A DNA stretch of 64,000 bases. Source: Aureimonas sp. ME7. Its GTDB lineage: Bacteria; Pseudomonadota; Alphaproteobacteria; Rhizobiales; Rhizobiaceae. The notes beneath the pieces were generated by a model. The model searched no databases. It saw nothing but the letters and a program-made list of their open reading frames with translations, and was not told where the DNA came from. Position numbers and translations under genes: made by a program. Location: assembly GCF_903970965.1 (NCBI RefSeq), contig NZ_CAJCKW010000001.1, forward strand, positions 1-64,000. The letters run 5' to 3'. This document shows, piece by piece, positions 27,833-36,366 of this stretch (the stretch's first letter is position 1; each line of letters opens with the position of its first letter).

Positions 27833-28003
27833 TCAGCCCGCGCCGGCGTCGTCGCCGGCATCCTTCTCGTCCGGCAGGCTGCCGGCGCCCGGCGTCGCGT
27901 CCTCGTTGGTAAGCTCGGGCTTGGCATGCGGTCCGGCACCGGGTGTCCGGTCCTCGCCCGTCTTCGATGCTTCGTCCCGTTCGGTCTCGTTCGAGCGGCT
28001 CAT
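27833..28003 (-). CDS. Small disordered protein B with internal repeat
   Basis: This 56-residue hydrophilic protein has a repeated unit: EDRTPGAGPHAKPE and EDATPGAGSLPDEK lie about 16 residues apart. It is rich in Glu, Asp, Gly and Pro and is probably disordered. GGAGG lies 8 bases before the ATG at 28003. It is followed by protein A in the same direction, so the two are likely one transcript. No function can be given. Confidence 0.6.
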   Translation of the reverse strand: MSRSNETERDEASKTGEDRTPGAGPHAKPELTNEDATPGAGSLPDEKDAGDDAGAG

Positions 28004-28175
28004 CGCATGGGCCTCCATTCCGACCATGTTTGCCGGAGAATGACGCTCGAAGGGGCGTGGGGGTTCCCGGCTTCCGCCGGAGCGCACCCGGCCCGCCCCA
28101 CGTTCGCGCAAGTTCCGGCTGGAACGCTGCGGATCGGCAGGCATGACGAAACACGCTCGAAGGAGACGCATTCTC

Positions 28176-28415
28176 ATGAGAATAGGCCTGAACGAGATCT
28201 CGTCCGACCAGGTGGCGATGCTGTCGCGTCTCAACGACGCGCCGGCGCGCGACAGCGTGGGTCTGCGAACGGGCGAACTGTCGCTCGACGAGTTGCGCCG
28301 ATGCCTGGAGCTTCATGCGCTGGGGCTGGTGTCCGCGACGGTCGGCTGGCGCGACACGTGCTGGTTCGCGCTGACGCCCGCCGGCCGCCGGATCCGCCGT
28401 CAGGCGCCGGTCTGA
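28176..28415 (+). CDS. Small winged-helix-like protein, unknown function
   Basis: This 79-residue protein contains ELSLDELRRCLELHALGLVS followed by ATVGWRDTCWFALTPAGRRI. The pattern helix, then LGLV strand, then hairpin ending LTPAGRRI is like the second half of a winged-helix domain of the MarR/PadR type. AGGAGA sits 9 bases before the ATG at 28176, so this start is preferred over an ATG at 28143. Its 3' end overlaps the convergent pabA stop by 16 bases. Confidence 0.62.
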   Translation: MRIGLNEISSDQVAMLSRLNDAPARDSVGLRTGELSLDELRRCLELHALGLVSATVGWRDTCWFALTPAGRRIRRQAPV

Positions 28416-28999
28416 GCCGCGCGCCAGCGCTTCGCCAAGTGGAGGAAGCGCTCGATCATCGCCGCGCCGTCCAGCGTCAGCACGGATTCGGGGTGGAACT
28501 GGATGCCGAAGGTCGGGTGCCGGCGATGCGACAGCGCCATGATCTCGCCGGCCCCGGATCTCGCATCCACCTTGAGGCTCTCGTCCATCTCCCGCGTTCC
28601 ACGCACGATCAGCGAATGGTAGCGCCCGACCGGGATCGTCTCGGGGAGCCCTTCGAAGAGCCCTGTCCCGTCGTTCCAGCAGGGCGAGGCGCGCCCGTGC
28701 ATCGGTTCATCCGCGCGCTCCACCCGGCCCCCGAACGCCGCGCCGATCACCTGATGCCCGAGGCAGACGCCGAGGATCGGCAGGCGGCCTGACAGGGCGC
28801 GCACCGCCTCCAAGCTGACGCCGGCCTCCGCCGGGCCGCAGGGGCCGGGGGATATGACGAGGGCATCGGGCGTCTTGGCCTCGATTTCGGCCATGTCGAT
28901 CCGGTCGCTGCGCACGACCAGCGTTTCCTCCCCCAGTCGCTCGGCATAGCGGGCGAGGTTGAAGGTGAAGCTGTCGTAGTTGTCGAGAACGAGGATCAC
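28400..28999 (-). CDS. pabA: Aminodeoxychorismate synthase, glutamine amidotransferase subunit
   Basis: This 199-residue class I glutamine amidotransferase feeds ammonia to PabB for p-aminobenzoate (folate) synthesis. It has the typical start ILVLDNYDSFTFNLARY, the nucleophile in GVCLGHQVIGAAFGG (Cys), and His-Glu in GIQFHPESVLT. YHSLIV is the usual TrpG/PabA motif. It starts at GTG 28999, overlapping the pabB stop as GTGA, with GGAGG just before. Pairing with a PIKGT-type PabB shows it is PabA rather than a TrpG-only subunit, although amphibolic use cannot be excluded. Confidence 0.93.
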   Translation of the reverse strand: MILVLDNYDSFTFNLARYAERLGEETLVVRSDRIDMAEIEAKTPDALVISPGPCGPAEAGVSLEAVRALSGRLPILGVCLGHQVIGAAFGGRVERADEPMHGRASPCWNDGTGLFEGLPETIPVGRYHSLIVRGTREMDESLKVDARSGAGEIMALSHRRHPTFGIQFHPESVLTLDGAAMIERFLHLAKRWRAAQTGA

Positions 29000-30396
29000 G
29001 GCGCCTCCTCGTCCGGCTCGAAGGCTCGGAGGATGCGCGCCGCCTTGGTCTGCGTCTCCGCCCATTCGGCGGGGCCTTCCGACAGGATGGTGACCCCGCC
29101 GCCCGTCCCGAAGGACACCTCGCGCGCGCCGAATTCCAGTGTGCGGATGGCGATGGAAACGTCGGCCGAGCCCGAAAACGACAGGGCGGCCACCGAGCCG
29201 CAGTAGAGGCCGCGCGGGGCGCCCTCGATCTCGGCGACGATGTCGGTGGCGCGGATCTTCGGCGCGCCGGTGATCGAGCCGCCGGGAAAGGTCGCGGCCA
29301 GAAGCGCGCCGACGCCCGTGCCGGGCCGGAGACGGCCGGTGACGGAGGAGACGAGGTGATGCAGCCCGGCATAGGATTCCAGGGCGCAGAGTTCGGGAAC
29401 GACCACCGAATCCGCCTCGCAGACCCGCGACAGGTCGTTGCGCAGGAGATCGACGATCATCACGTTCTCAGCTCGGTCCTTTTCGGAAGCCAGAAGCGTG
29501 TCGGCCGCCGCCCGGTCGGCGGCTTCGTCCGCCGCCCGGCGTGCCGTTCCCTTGATGGGCCGCGTTTCCACCTCGCGGCCGCGAAGGCGCAGGAAGAGCT
29601 CGGGCGAAGCGGAGGCGATCGTGCGAGCCGGCTCTTCGAGATAGGCGGCGAAGGGCGCGGGGTTGACCTCGCGCAGGCGCCCATAGAGCGCGAACGGGTC
29701 GAACCCTTCGGGCAGCGCGGCGTGCATCCGGCGCGACAGGTTGGCCTGGTAGACGTCGCCGGCAAGGATCAGCGCCTTCACCCGCTCGACCTCGGCGGCA
29801 TATTCGCTCGCCGTCCGGCTGCTGGTCCAGACGACGGAGCGCGGTTCGAACGCGGGCGGTTCGATCGGGCGCGCCAGCGCCTCGGCGAAGAAGTCGAGCC
29901 GGGCGGCGGCATGCGCTGCTCGAACCCTCACGTCGGCGCTCGCATCGATGCTTGGCGCGAAGCCGGCGGAGACGAGATGCGCCGATCCCTCCGCGTGGTC
30001 GAACACAAGGGCCGTGTCGTAGAGATGAAAGCCGAAAAGCGGCTTCTTCGGATCGAAGCCCACCGGGCGACGGAGGGCTTCCACCAGGTGGCCGGCTTCG
30101 AAGTCGATCGTGCCGACGAGCCCGCCGCAGAACGGGGCGGGGCCTTCGTGTTTCACGTGAAACCTCGCCAGCACCGCGTCGATCGCTGCAAAGGGCGACT
30201 CCCGCAGGGTGGCGCCATCGAGCCGCGCGCCACCGAGGTCCGCTTCCAGCCGGGCGAAGGGTGCGGCCGCGACCACCGACCAGCGGCCGTTCGACGGGTG
30301 AAGACGCGCGCTGTCGAGAAACGCCAGGCCGCCAAGCGGTCGCAGGCGCGCTGCGGCCTGCAGGGGAGGAATGGGATCGACGGGCCGTGTCCACAT
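28996..30396 (-). CDS. pabB: Aminodeoxychorismate synthase component I
   Basis: This enzyme of about 466 residues converts chorismate and ammonia to 4-amino-4-deoxychorismate. The chorismate-binding domain shows the PabB-specific PIKGTARR (Lys, where TrpE has Ala), DLLRNDLSRVCEADSV, GGSITGAPKIRATDIVAEIE and FGTGGGVTILSEG. There is no fused PabC lyase domain. It is followed directly by pabA (GTGA overlap). The ATG at 30396 is used; a TTG at 30423 would add nine residues. Confidence 0.93.
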   Translation of the reverse strand: MWTRPVDPIPPLQAAARLRPLGGLAFLDSARLHPSNGRWSVVAAAPFARLEADLGGARLDGATLRESPFAAIDAVLARFHVKHEGPAPFCGGLVGTIDFEAGHLVEALRRPVGFDPKKPLFGFHLYDTALVFDHAEGSAHLVSAGFAPSIDASADVRVRAAHAAARLDFFAEALARPIEPPAFEPRSVVWTSSRTASEYAAEVERVKALILAGDVYQANLSRRMHAALPEGFDPFALYGRLREVNPAPFAAYLEEPARTIASASPELFLRLRGREVETRPIKGTARRAADEAADRAAADTLLASEKDRAENVMIVDLLRNDLSRVCEADSVVVPELCALESYAGLHHLVSSVTGRLRPGTGVGALLAATFPGGSITGAPKIRATDIVAEIEGAPRGLYCGSVAALSFSGSADVSIAIRTLEFGAREVSFGTGGGVTILSEGPAEWAETQTKAARILRAFEPDEEAP

Positions 30397-30439
30397 GGGC
30401 CAGCCCTGTAGCAGTCTGACCAACCGGCTTGAAGACCCC

Positions 30440-32071
30440 TCAGCCGACGCCGGTCGGCCCGTCCAAGACGATGCGCACCCGCCGGGCGAGGTCGAGGCGC
30501 GAATAGGGCTTGTTCAGAATCTCGAACCGGGCGCCTTCCGCTTCCGAGCGCTCCAGCGAGGCTTCGGCATAGCCGGTAGTGAGCAGCACCTTGAGGCGAG
30601 GGGCGATCCGCAACGCTTCCTGCGCCAGTGCCGTGCCGTTCATGCCGCCGGGCATCACGAGGTCGGAAAACAGGAGATCGAAGGCTTCGCCGTCCCGCAG
30701 CCGCTTCAGCGCACCGAGCGGCGATGTTTCCACGTCGACGGCGTAGCCGTGCTCTTCCAGCATCTCGCGTGCCAGCTCGGCCACCGCCTCGCGATCGTCC
30801 ACTACGAGGATGCGCTCGGTGCCCTGCCGCTCCACCGCGCGCACGCGCTGGAGGGACCGCGTTTCCTCGCCCCGGGCGGCGGGAAACAGAAGCTCGACGG
30901 TCGTGCCCTCGCCTTCGCGCGATTCGAGATGGACCGTGCCGCCCGACTGCTTGGCGAAGCCGTAGACCATGGACAGGCCGAGGCCGGTGCCCTTGCCCTC
31001 TTCCTTTGTGGTGAAGAACGGGTCGAGAACGCGGCTCAGAACCTCGCGGGCCATGCCCGATCCCGTGTCGGATACGGCGACGGACACGTAGTCGCCGGGC
31101 GCGACGTCGTCGTAATCAGTCGCATCCTCCGCGCCGATCGTCCGGTTGGCGGTCACGATACGCACCGTGCCGCCGCCCGCCATGCCCGACATCGCGTCGC
31201 GGGCGTTGATCAGGATGTTGAGAAGCGCGACCTCGGCCTGCGTCGGATCGACGCGCGCCGTCGCGAGATCGGGCGCGAGGTCGGTTTCCACCGCGATCTG
31301 GTCGCCGAGCGTGCGCGCCGCCATGTCGGTCATGCCCGACACGAGGCCGTTGAGATTGACGAGGCGCCCTTCCAGGCGCTGCTTGCGGGCAAACGCCAGA
31401 AGCTGCTGCGTCAGCGTCACGGCTCGGGCCGAGGCCGAGCGCACGTTGTCGACGGCCCGCGCCGTGCGCGTGCGGTCGAGTTCGGGCTTTTCGAGCTGGG
31501 CGGCGATCACCTCGACATAGCCGGTGACGACCTGGAGGAGGTTGTTGAAGTCGTGCGCGATGCCGCCCGTCAGCTGCCCCAGCGCTTCCATCTTCTGCGA
31601 CTGGCGCAGCGCCTCTTCCGCGTCGCGCCGGCGCGACACGTCGAGCTGCGAGCCGAAGAGGTAGACGAGCTTTCCCTCCGCGTCGTAGACCGGCGAGATG
31701 AACAGGGCGTTCCAGAAGGTCGAGCCGTCCTTGCGGTAGTTCAGGATTTCGGTCGCGATCTCCCGGCGCCCTTCCACCGCGGCGCGCACCTGGGACACCG
31801 TTTCGGGATCGGTCTCGGGGCCTTGCAGGAACCGGCAGTTGTTGCCGACGATCTCCTCGCGTCGATAGCCCGTCATTTGGACGAAGGCGTTGTTGGCGAA
31901 GACGATGGGGTTGTCGGGACGGTGCGGATCGGTCACCGTCATCGGCATGCGCGTGGTTTCCACGGCCGCGAAGAAGATGTCGTCGTGACTGTCCAGGCGA
32001 CCCGCCGCACGAACCCGGACCGTCGGCTTCGGGCCATCGAAGGGCGGCGGGCTGTCGAAGCGGTTGGTCAT
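30440..32071 (-). CDS. LOV-domain hybrid histidine kinase (blue-light sensor)
   Basis: This 543-residue protein senses blue light through a flavin-binding LOV domain at residues about 30-148. The photoactive motif is [14 protein letters not shown] with adduct-forming Cys79, followed by [20 protein letters not shown]. The kinase core follows: the phospho-accepting His173 in [13 protein letters not shown], the N box ILINARDAM, the G1 box DTGSG and the G2 box [10 protein letters not shown] receiver domain fills 420-543, with DD at 425-426, phospho-accepting Asp470 (FSDLVMPGG) and Lys521. It has no membrane segment and is cytoplasmic. It is divergent from a single-domain response regulator across 99 bases. 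The ATG at 32071 is preferred to longer readings. Confidence 0.95.
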   Translation of the reverse strand: MTNRFDSPPPFDGPKPTVRVRAAGRLDSHDDIFFAAVETTRMPMTVTDPHRPDNPIVFANNAFVQMTGYRREEIVGNNCRFLQGPETDPETVSQVRAAVEGRREIATEILNYRKDGSTFWNALFISPVYDAEGKLVYLFGSQLDVSRRRDAEEALRQSQKMEALGQLTGGIAHDFNNLLQVVTGYVEVIAAQLEKPELDRTRTARAVDNVRSASARAVTLTQQLLAFARKQRLEGRLVNLNGLVSGMTDMAARTLGDQIAVETDLAPDLATARVDPTQAEVALLNILINARDAMSGMAGGGTVRIVTANRTIGAEDATDYDDVAPGDYVSVAVSDTGSGMAREVLSRVLDPFFTTKEEGKGTGLGLSMVYGFAKQSGGTVHLESREGEGTTVELLFPAARGEETRSLQRVRAVERQGTERILVVDDREAVAELAREMLEEHGYAVDVETSPLGALKRLRDGEAFDLLFSDLVMPGGMNGTALAQEALRIAPRLKVLLTTGYAEASLERSEAEGARFEILNKPYSRLDLARRVRIVLDGPTGVG

Positions 32072-32109
32072 GAACGCCTTGTGAAGCAAGGAGCGGCGAC
32101 GGCGCCGGC

Positions 32110-32132
32110 GCGAAATGCTAATTCCATTTCGC
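32110..32132. promoter_or_regulatory. Perfect 8-base inverted repeat between LOV kinase and response regulator
   Basis: GCGAAATG and CATTTCGC form an exact dyad with a 7-base AT-rich spacer (ctaattc). It lies 38 bases before each start codon, almost exactly in the middle of the 99-base divergent region. The symmetry suggests a dimeric regulator controlling both genes. Confidence 0.6.
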
Positions 32133-32170
32133 AAGACATATTCGCGGGCGGCGAATAGGAAAGGAACCCG

Positions 32171-32560
32171 ATGTCCGTTTCGGACCACGACTTGACGGCG
32201 CGAGGCAAGGTGTTCCTCGTGGAGGACGATCCGATGATCCGCGCGCTGACGGCGGAATGGATCGAGGACGCGGGATACGTCGTCGCCGATTTCGCCAGTG
32301 GAAACGAGGCCTTGGAGGCTTTGGCGAGCGGCGGCGAGGCCCATGCCGCCGTTCTCGACCTGACCTTGCCCGATATGCGCGGCGACGAACTGGCCGAGCG
32401 CCTTCGCGCCCTGCAGCCGAACCTCGCGCTGGTCTACGCCACAGGCGATTCCAACGACTTAAGCGACGGCGCGCTCGATCGTCCCCATACGGGCCTTCTG
32501 CACAAGCCGTATTCGGCTGCCGATCTCCAGTCGGCTATCGAAAAAGTCGCCGGGGCCTGA
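32171..32560 (+). CDS. Single-domain response regulator
   Basis: This 129-residue protein is a bare receiver domain: VEDD at 17-20, phospho-accepting Asp63 in AVLDLTLPDMRGD, Thr91 in YATGDS and Lys112 in LHKPYS. There is no output domain. It is divergent from the LOV hybrid kinase and is probably its phosphorelay partner, or a phosphate sink. Its stop is five bases from the end of convergent lutC. Confidence 0.93.
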   Translation: MSVSDHDLTARGKVFLVEDDPMIRALTAEWIEDAGYVVADFASGNEALEALASGGEAHAAVLDLTLPDMRGDELAERLRALQPNLALVYATGDSNDLSDGALDRPHTGLLHKPYSAADLQSAIEKVAGA

Positions 32561-32565
32561 AGGGA

Positions 32566-33207
32566 TCAGTCCTCGACGAGGAGAATGTGCAGCGTCGCCG
32601 GCCCGTGGACGCCGATCACCAGGCTCCCCTCGATATCGGTGGTGCCGCTCGGTCCTGTGACGACGACGAGATTGCGCGAGCGGGCGAGATCGGCGTCGCG
32701 GACCGCGTCTTCCAGATGAAGCACCACGTCTTGAGCCCGCACCGCCACGATGTGATGCAGCGGCAGGAAGGCGTCCAGGATCGCCATGCGCGGGCCGGAG
32801 CGAAGAACGAGGCTCGCGGTTTCCGCGATCGCCCGCTCGGCCATGGACAGGGATACGAGATCGTCCACTTCGGCGCGCGGGCGAAGGCCCGCCCCCGCCC
32901 AGTCCAGCGCTTCCAGAACGGGCAGGGGCTGGATCTTCAGGGCGGGCTCCAGTTCGAGGGCGGCCAAGCGACGGGCGACCGCGGCGGGCACGTCCTCAAC
33001 TCGCGCGACGCGCTCGCTCGAGGCGCCGGGCGGCAGGCGCGTCACCGCCGCCTCGAAGAGAGACAGGGCATCGCCCTCGGGCAGCAGGGGGCGCACCCGT
33101 TCCGGCTCGGCGAGAAGCGCGTCGGCTTCGGCTCGGATGCTCGCCCCGTCCGCCGGCTGGCCGATCGCGCGCGTGATCGCGGCGAAGATCGCGTCCCGCG
33201 CGCTCAA
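32566..33207 (-). CDS. lutC: Lactate utilization protein LutC
   Basis: This 213-residue protein belongs to the LUD domain family and is part of the LutABC L-lactate oxidation complex. The end is typical: LVVVTGPSGTTDIEGSLVIG then VHGPATLHILLVED. It starts at TTG 33207, overlapping the lutB stop as TTGA; no ATG in frame fits. A longer upstream reading runs through lutB in another frame and is false. It is the last gene of lutABC. Confidence 0.92.
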   Translation of the reverse strand: MSARDAIFAAITRAIGQPADGASIRAEADALLAEPERVRPLLPEGDALSLFEAAVTRLPPGASSERVARVEDVPAAVARRLAALELEPALKIQPLPVLEALDWAGAGLRPRAEVDDLVSLSMAERAIAETASLVLRSGPRMAILDAFLPLHHIVAVRAQDVVLHLEDAVRDADLARSRNLVVVTGPSGTTDIEGSLVIGVHGPATLHILLVED

Positions 33208-34631
33208 CGCTCGAGGACCTTCTGCCGCGCGGCTTCGGCCTGGAGGAAGGTCGGTCCCGGCGGGGGCGCCGGCATGTCGCGGTAGGCCGTCCAGGCGCCG
33301 GCGAGCGAGGGCAGGCGGGCGATGCGGCCTCTGGCCCCGCCCATCCGGCGCAGCGCGAGGGCGCCGAGCGCCGCCAGCCAGCGATAGGCGCGCGGATGCG
33401 TCGCCGCCCAGCGCCAGCCGGACAGGCCGAAGCGCAGCGAGGTGGGCTCCAGCCCCTCGCGCCAGCTCTTCTCGCGCCATCCCTTGATGAGCGTCGGCAG
33501 GGGAATGTCCACCGGGCAGACCTCGCGGCAGCGCCCGTTCAGCGTGCAGGCATGGGCGAGATCGCGCGTCTTCTCGGTGATGCCGTCGAACACGGGCGTC
33601 AGCACCGCGCCCATCGGGCCGGGATAGGTGCCGCCATAGGCATGGCCGCCGATCTGGTTGAACACCGGGCAATGGTTCATGCAGGCGCCGCAGCGGATGC
33701 AGCGCAGCATCTCGCGAAGATCGGGCGCGGCGAGCATGCGCGTGCGCCCGTTGTCGACGAGGACGATGTGGAACTCCTCCGGCCCGTCGAGATCGCCCGC
33801 CCGCTTCGGCCCGGTGTGAAAGGTCGTGTACTGGGTCAGCGCCGCCCCGGTCGCCGAGCGCACGAGAAGGCGCAGCATCATCGCGGCATGGCCCATCGTG
33901 GGCACCAGCTTCTCGATGCCCGCCGTCACGATGTGGACGCGCGGCGGCGTCGTCGTCATCTCGGCATTGCCCTCGTTGGTCACGGTGCAGACCGAGCCGG
34001 TGTCGGCGACGAGGAAGTTGGCACCCGAGATGCCGACATCGGCGGCGAGGAAGCGCTGGCGCAAGTGGCGCCGGGCCGAAGCCGCCATGGCTTCTGGCGT
34101 TTCTTGCCTGTGCGGGTTGGCATGGCTCTTCCGGAAGAGTTCGGAAATCTGCTCGCGCGTCTTGTGCATGGCCGGCCAGATGATGTGGCTCGGCCGCTCG
34201 CCCGCGAGCTGCACGATGTGTTCGGCAAGATCCGTCTCCACCCGCTCGATGCCCGCTTCCTCCAGCGCGTGCGGCAGGCCGATTTCCTCGCCGAGCATGG
34301 ATTTCGATCGGGTGACGGAGCGCGCGCCCGCCCGCCGGCAGATGTCCACCACGATGCGGCAGGCCTCATCGGCGGTCGAGGCGTAGTGCACGGTGGCGCC
34401 GCTCAGCTTGGCGTTGCGCTCGAACTCTGCGAGATAATGCCCGAGATGGGCGACGACATGGTCCTTGATGGCCCGTCCGCGTGTCCGCGCCACCGCGAAA
34501 TCCGGCCATTGGCCGACGATCGCCGCGCGCTTGGTGCGAGCGGTCCCCGTGGTGCGGTCGATCGCGACCTTCAGCCATTCGTCGGCGAGCGCATGCTTCG
34601 TGCGGGCGTGGAAATCGGGGGCGACGCTCAT
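33204..34631 (-). CDS. lutB: Lactate utilization protein LutB (iron-sulfur)
   Basis: This 475-residue protein has an N-terminal LUD domain (SKSMLGEEIGLPHALEEAGI ... ANFLVADTGSVCTVTNEGNA) and a ferredoxin-like domain with CIRCGACMNHCPVF (C-x2-C-x2-C-x3-CP) and CTLNGRCREVCPVDIP. It passes electrons during L-lactate oxidation to pyruvate. It overlaps lutA upstream (ATGA) and lutC downstream (TTGA). The start at 34631 (MSVAPDFHART) is the conserved one. Confidence 0.95.
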   Translation of the reverse strand: MSVAPDFHARTKHALADEWLKVAIDRTTGTARTKRAAIVGQWPDFAVARTRGRAIKDHVVAHLGHYLAEFERNAKLSGATVHYASTADEACRIVVDICRRAGARSVTRSKSMLGEEIGLPHALEEAGIERVETDLAEHIVQLAGERPSHIIWPAMHKTREQISELFRKSHANPHRQETPEAMAASARRHLRQRFLAADVGISGANFLVADTGSVCTVTNEGNAEMTTTPPRVHIVTAGIEKLVPTMGHAAMMLRLLVRSATGAALTQYTTFHTGPKRAGDLDGPEEFHIVLVDNGRTRMLAAPDLREMLRCIRCGACMNHCPVFNQIGGHAYGGTYPGPMGAVLTPVFDGITEKTRDLAHACTLNGRCREVCPVDIPLPTLIKGWREKSWREGLEPTSLRFGLSGWRWAATHPRAYRWLAALGALALRRMGGARGRIARLPSLAGAWTAYRDMPAPPPGPTFLQAEAARQKVLER

Positions 34632-35449
34632 GCCTTGACCCCGCGCGGTGCCTCGCCGATGGCCGGCGTGCCGAGACGCCCGGTCAAGGCTTCCACCGTG
34701 TGGAAGGTGCGGATGCCCGAGCCCTCGCGCGCGAGCTTGCCGGCCATGTTCAGGAGGCAGCCGAGATCGCCGCCCAGAAGAATGTCGGCGCCCGTCTTGG
34801 TGATGCTCGCGGTCTTTTCGGCCACCACCGCGTTGGAAATCGCCGGATATTTCACGCAGAACGTGCCGCCGAAGCCGCAGCACACGTTGGCGTCGGGCAG
34901 GGGGGTGAGCGCCAGCCCCTCCACGGATCGCAGAAGGGCGCGCGGCTGGTCGTGGACGCCGAGCTCGCGAAGCCCTGAACAGGTGTCGTGATAGGTGGCG
35001 GTCCCGACGTGCCGTGTCGGCGGCGGGGTGCGGTAGCCGAGGACGTCGACGAGGAAACTGGTGATCTCGTAAGTCCGCGCCGCCAGCGCCTTCGCCCGCT
35101 CGGCCCAGGCGGGATCGCCTGATAGGCTTTCGGGATAGCCGTGCCGGATCGTGCCGGCGCAGGAGCCGGACGGGGCGACCACGTAGTCGAAGCCTTCCAG
35201 CGCCGCGATCTGGTGGCGCGCCATGGCCTGCCCGTCCCGTTCGTTGCCGGAATTGAACGCCGGCTGGCCGCAGCAGGTCTGATCGAGCGGCACGAACACC
35301 TCGCAGCCGGCCGCCAGGAGGAGCTCGCGCGAGCCTTCGGCGATCGCCGGGCGCATGACGTTGACGAGGCAGGTGACGAACAAGGCGACACGCGGGCGCT
35401 TATGGGTTCCGTCGGCCATGCGATCGTCGTCGGATGGGGCTTGTGTCAT
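34628..35449 (-). CDS. lutA: Lactate utilization protein LutA (CCG domain, Fe-S)
   Basis: This 273-residue protein has two cysteine-rich CCG domains: LDQTCCGQPAFNSGN and NVCCGFGGTFCVKYP, as in GlpC/LutA/HdrD proteins that bind non-cubane iron-sulfur clusters. VALFVTCLVNVMRPAIAEGS is the usual start. It is the first gene of lutABC. The ATG at 35449 has GAGGAG upstream; an internal ATG at 35419 is possible. No lactate permease or GntR-type lutR gene is in the neighbourhood. Confidence 0.94.
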   Translation of the reverse strand: MTQAPSDDDRMADGTHKRPRVALFVTCLVNVMRPAIAEGSRELLLAAGCEVFVPLDQTCCGQPAFNSGNERDGQAMARHQIAALEGFDYVVAPSGSCAGTIRHGYPESLSGDPAWAERAKALAARTYEITSFLVDVLGYRTPPPTRHVGTATYHDTCSGLRELGVHDQPRALLRSVEGLALTPLPDANVCCGFGGTFCVKYPAISNAVVAEKTASITKTGADILLGGDLGCLLNMAGKLAREGSGIRTFHTVEALTGRLGTPAIGEAPRGVKA

Positions 35450-35625
35450 CGGCTCGCACTCCTCCCGGTCGGGCGAGCTTCGGTTGTGGGCTGGCGAGCC
35501 GGCGAGTGCAAGGGCGCCGAGCCGGCCGCATCACGCGCCGTTCGCGCGGGTGTCATCGGAGTTTCGCTTGGCGAACGGGAAAACTCGTGATTAACTTTTC
35601 GTCTCATGCAACGGAGGCTCAAAAA

Positions 35626-35892
35626 ATGTTCGTTGTACGCCTAGACCAGGATGGCATCCGCCGTTTCCAAGCCTTCCGCCATCTGGCGGATGCCAAGGCC
35701 CACGCCCGCCGCCAGGACGGCGAGGATCTGGAGCCGGGCGCCGTCGCTCTCTACGACGTGCCCGATACGAACGATGCCGAGATCGCGGTGATCGCGGTGC
35801 GCGATGGGCTGGCCGTTCCCGTGCTGGATGCCGAGCCCGATCCGGCGGTGCTTCTCGCTTCGATGGGGCTGGGCACGGGGCTGCGCATCTGA
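35626..35892 (+). CDS. Hypothetical small protein
   Basis: This 88-residue protein (MFVVRLDQDGIRRFQAFRHL, then DGEDLEPGAVALYDVPDTND and AEIAVIAVRDGLA) looks like a compact alpha-beta domain. GGAGG lies 8 bases before the ATG, so coding is well supported. I do not recognise the family. About 80 bases separate it from the RMF-like gene downstream, in the same direction. A weak EcfG-like promoter pattern lies at 35578-35603. Confidence 0.7.
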   Translation: MFVVRLDQDGIRRFQAFRHLADAKAHARRQDGEDLEPGAVALYDVPDTNDAEIAVIAVRDGLAVPVLDAEPDPAVLLASMGLGTGLRI

Positions 35893-35974
35893 CGCGAAGC
35901 TGCCGGACGCATCCCGGGAACGCCCTGGAGCCTTGCTCGTTTTCCCCTTCGGAACAGGGAAAGGAGCCAGGATC

Positions 35975-36151
35975 ATGGCAACGGACGCATTCCAACAAGG
36001 CAAGCTGGCCTTCGCCAACAACATTCCGAAATCGGCCTGCGAGTATCCCGTCGGCTCGACGCTTCGCGCGGAATGGATGGAAGGCTGGACGCAAGGGCTG
36101 AACGCCAAGCCGGCCGACGCCGGCCACGCGGCGCAGGCTGCCCTGCATTAA
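35975..36151 (+). CDS. Ribosome modulation factor-like protein (RMF/CrpP family)
   Basis: This 58-residue protein has the RMF pattern: FQQGKLAFANNIPKSACEYP then STLRAEWMEGWTQGLN. In E. coli RMF the equivalents are GYQAG...CPY...RSQWLGGWREA. RMF pairs 70S ribosomes into inactive 100S dimers in stationary phase; related CrpP proteins have other roles. AAGGAG lies 8 bases before the ATG. A near-perfect terminator follows at 36198, so it is the last gene of its unit. Confidence 0.8.
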   Translation: MATDAFQQGKLAFANNIPKSACEYPVGSTLRAEWMEGWTQGLNAKPADAGHAAQAALH

Positions 36152-36197
36152 GCCGATCGATGCCGCCCGAATGGTTTTCGGGACGCATTTTCAACGG

Positions 36198-36226
36198 ATG
36201 CCGGCGATCGTATCGCCGGCATTTTT
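36198..36226 (+). terminator. Rho-independent terminator after the RMF-like gene
   Basis: ATGCCGGCGAT pairs perfectly with ATCGCCGGCAT around a 3-base loop, followed by TTTT. It lies 46 bases after the stop of the RMF-like gene. Confidence 0.88.
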
Positions 36227-36366
36227 GTTGGTATGGGCATCTGGATGGTCCGTTCTTCCAGAAGCCCGATGGCCCCGGCCCTTTGAGACGGGCGCAAACT
36301 CCGGCATGAAGGAGAACCCAGGCGATTCGGGACGGGAAAGGCTGCGACCTCGATGGGCACATCCTC

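Noticed and set aside
30371-32158. A 595-codon plus-strand frame opposite the LOV kinase
   Set aside because: Antisense shadow rich in His/Arg/Gly; the minus strand carries all the LOV, kinase and receiver motifs.
33208-33672. An upstream extension of lutC
   Set aside because: It is an alternative frame of lutB. The TTG overlapping the lutB stop gives the family length.
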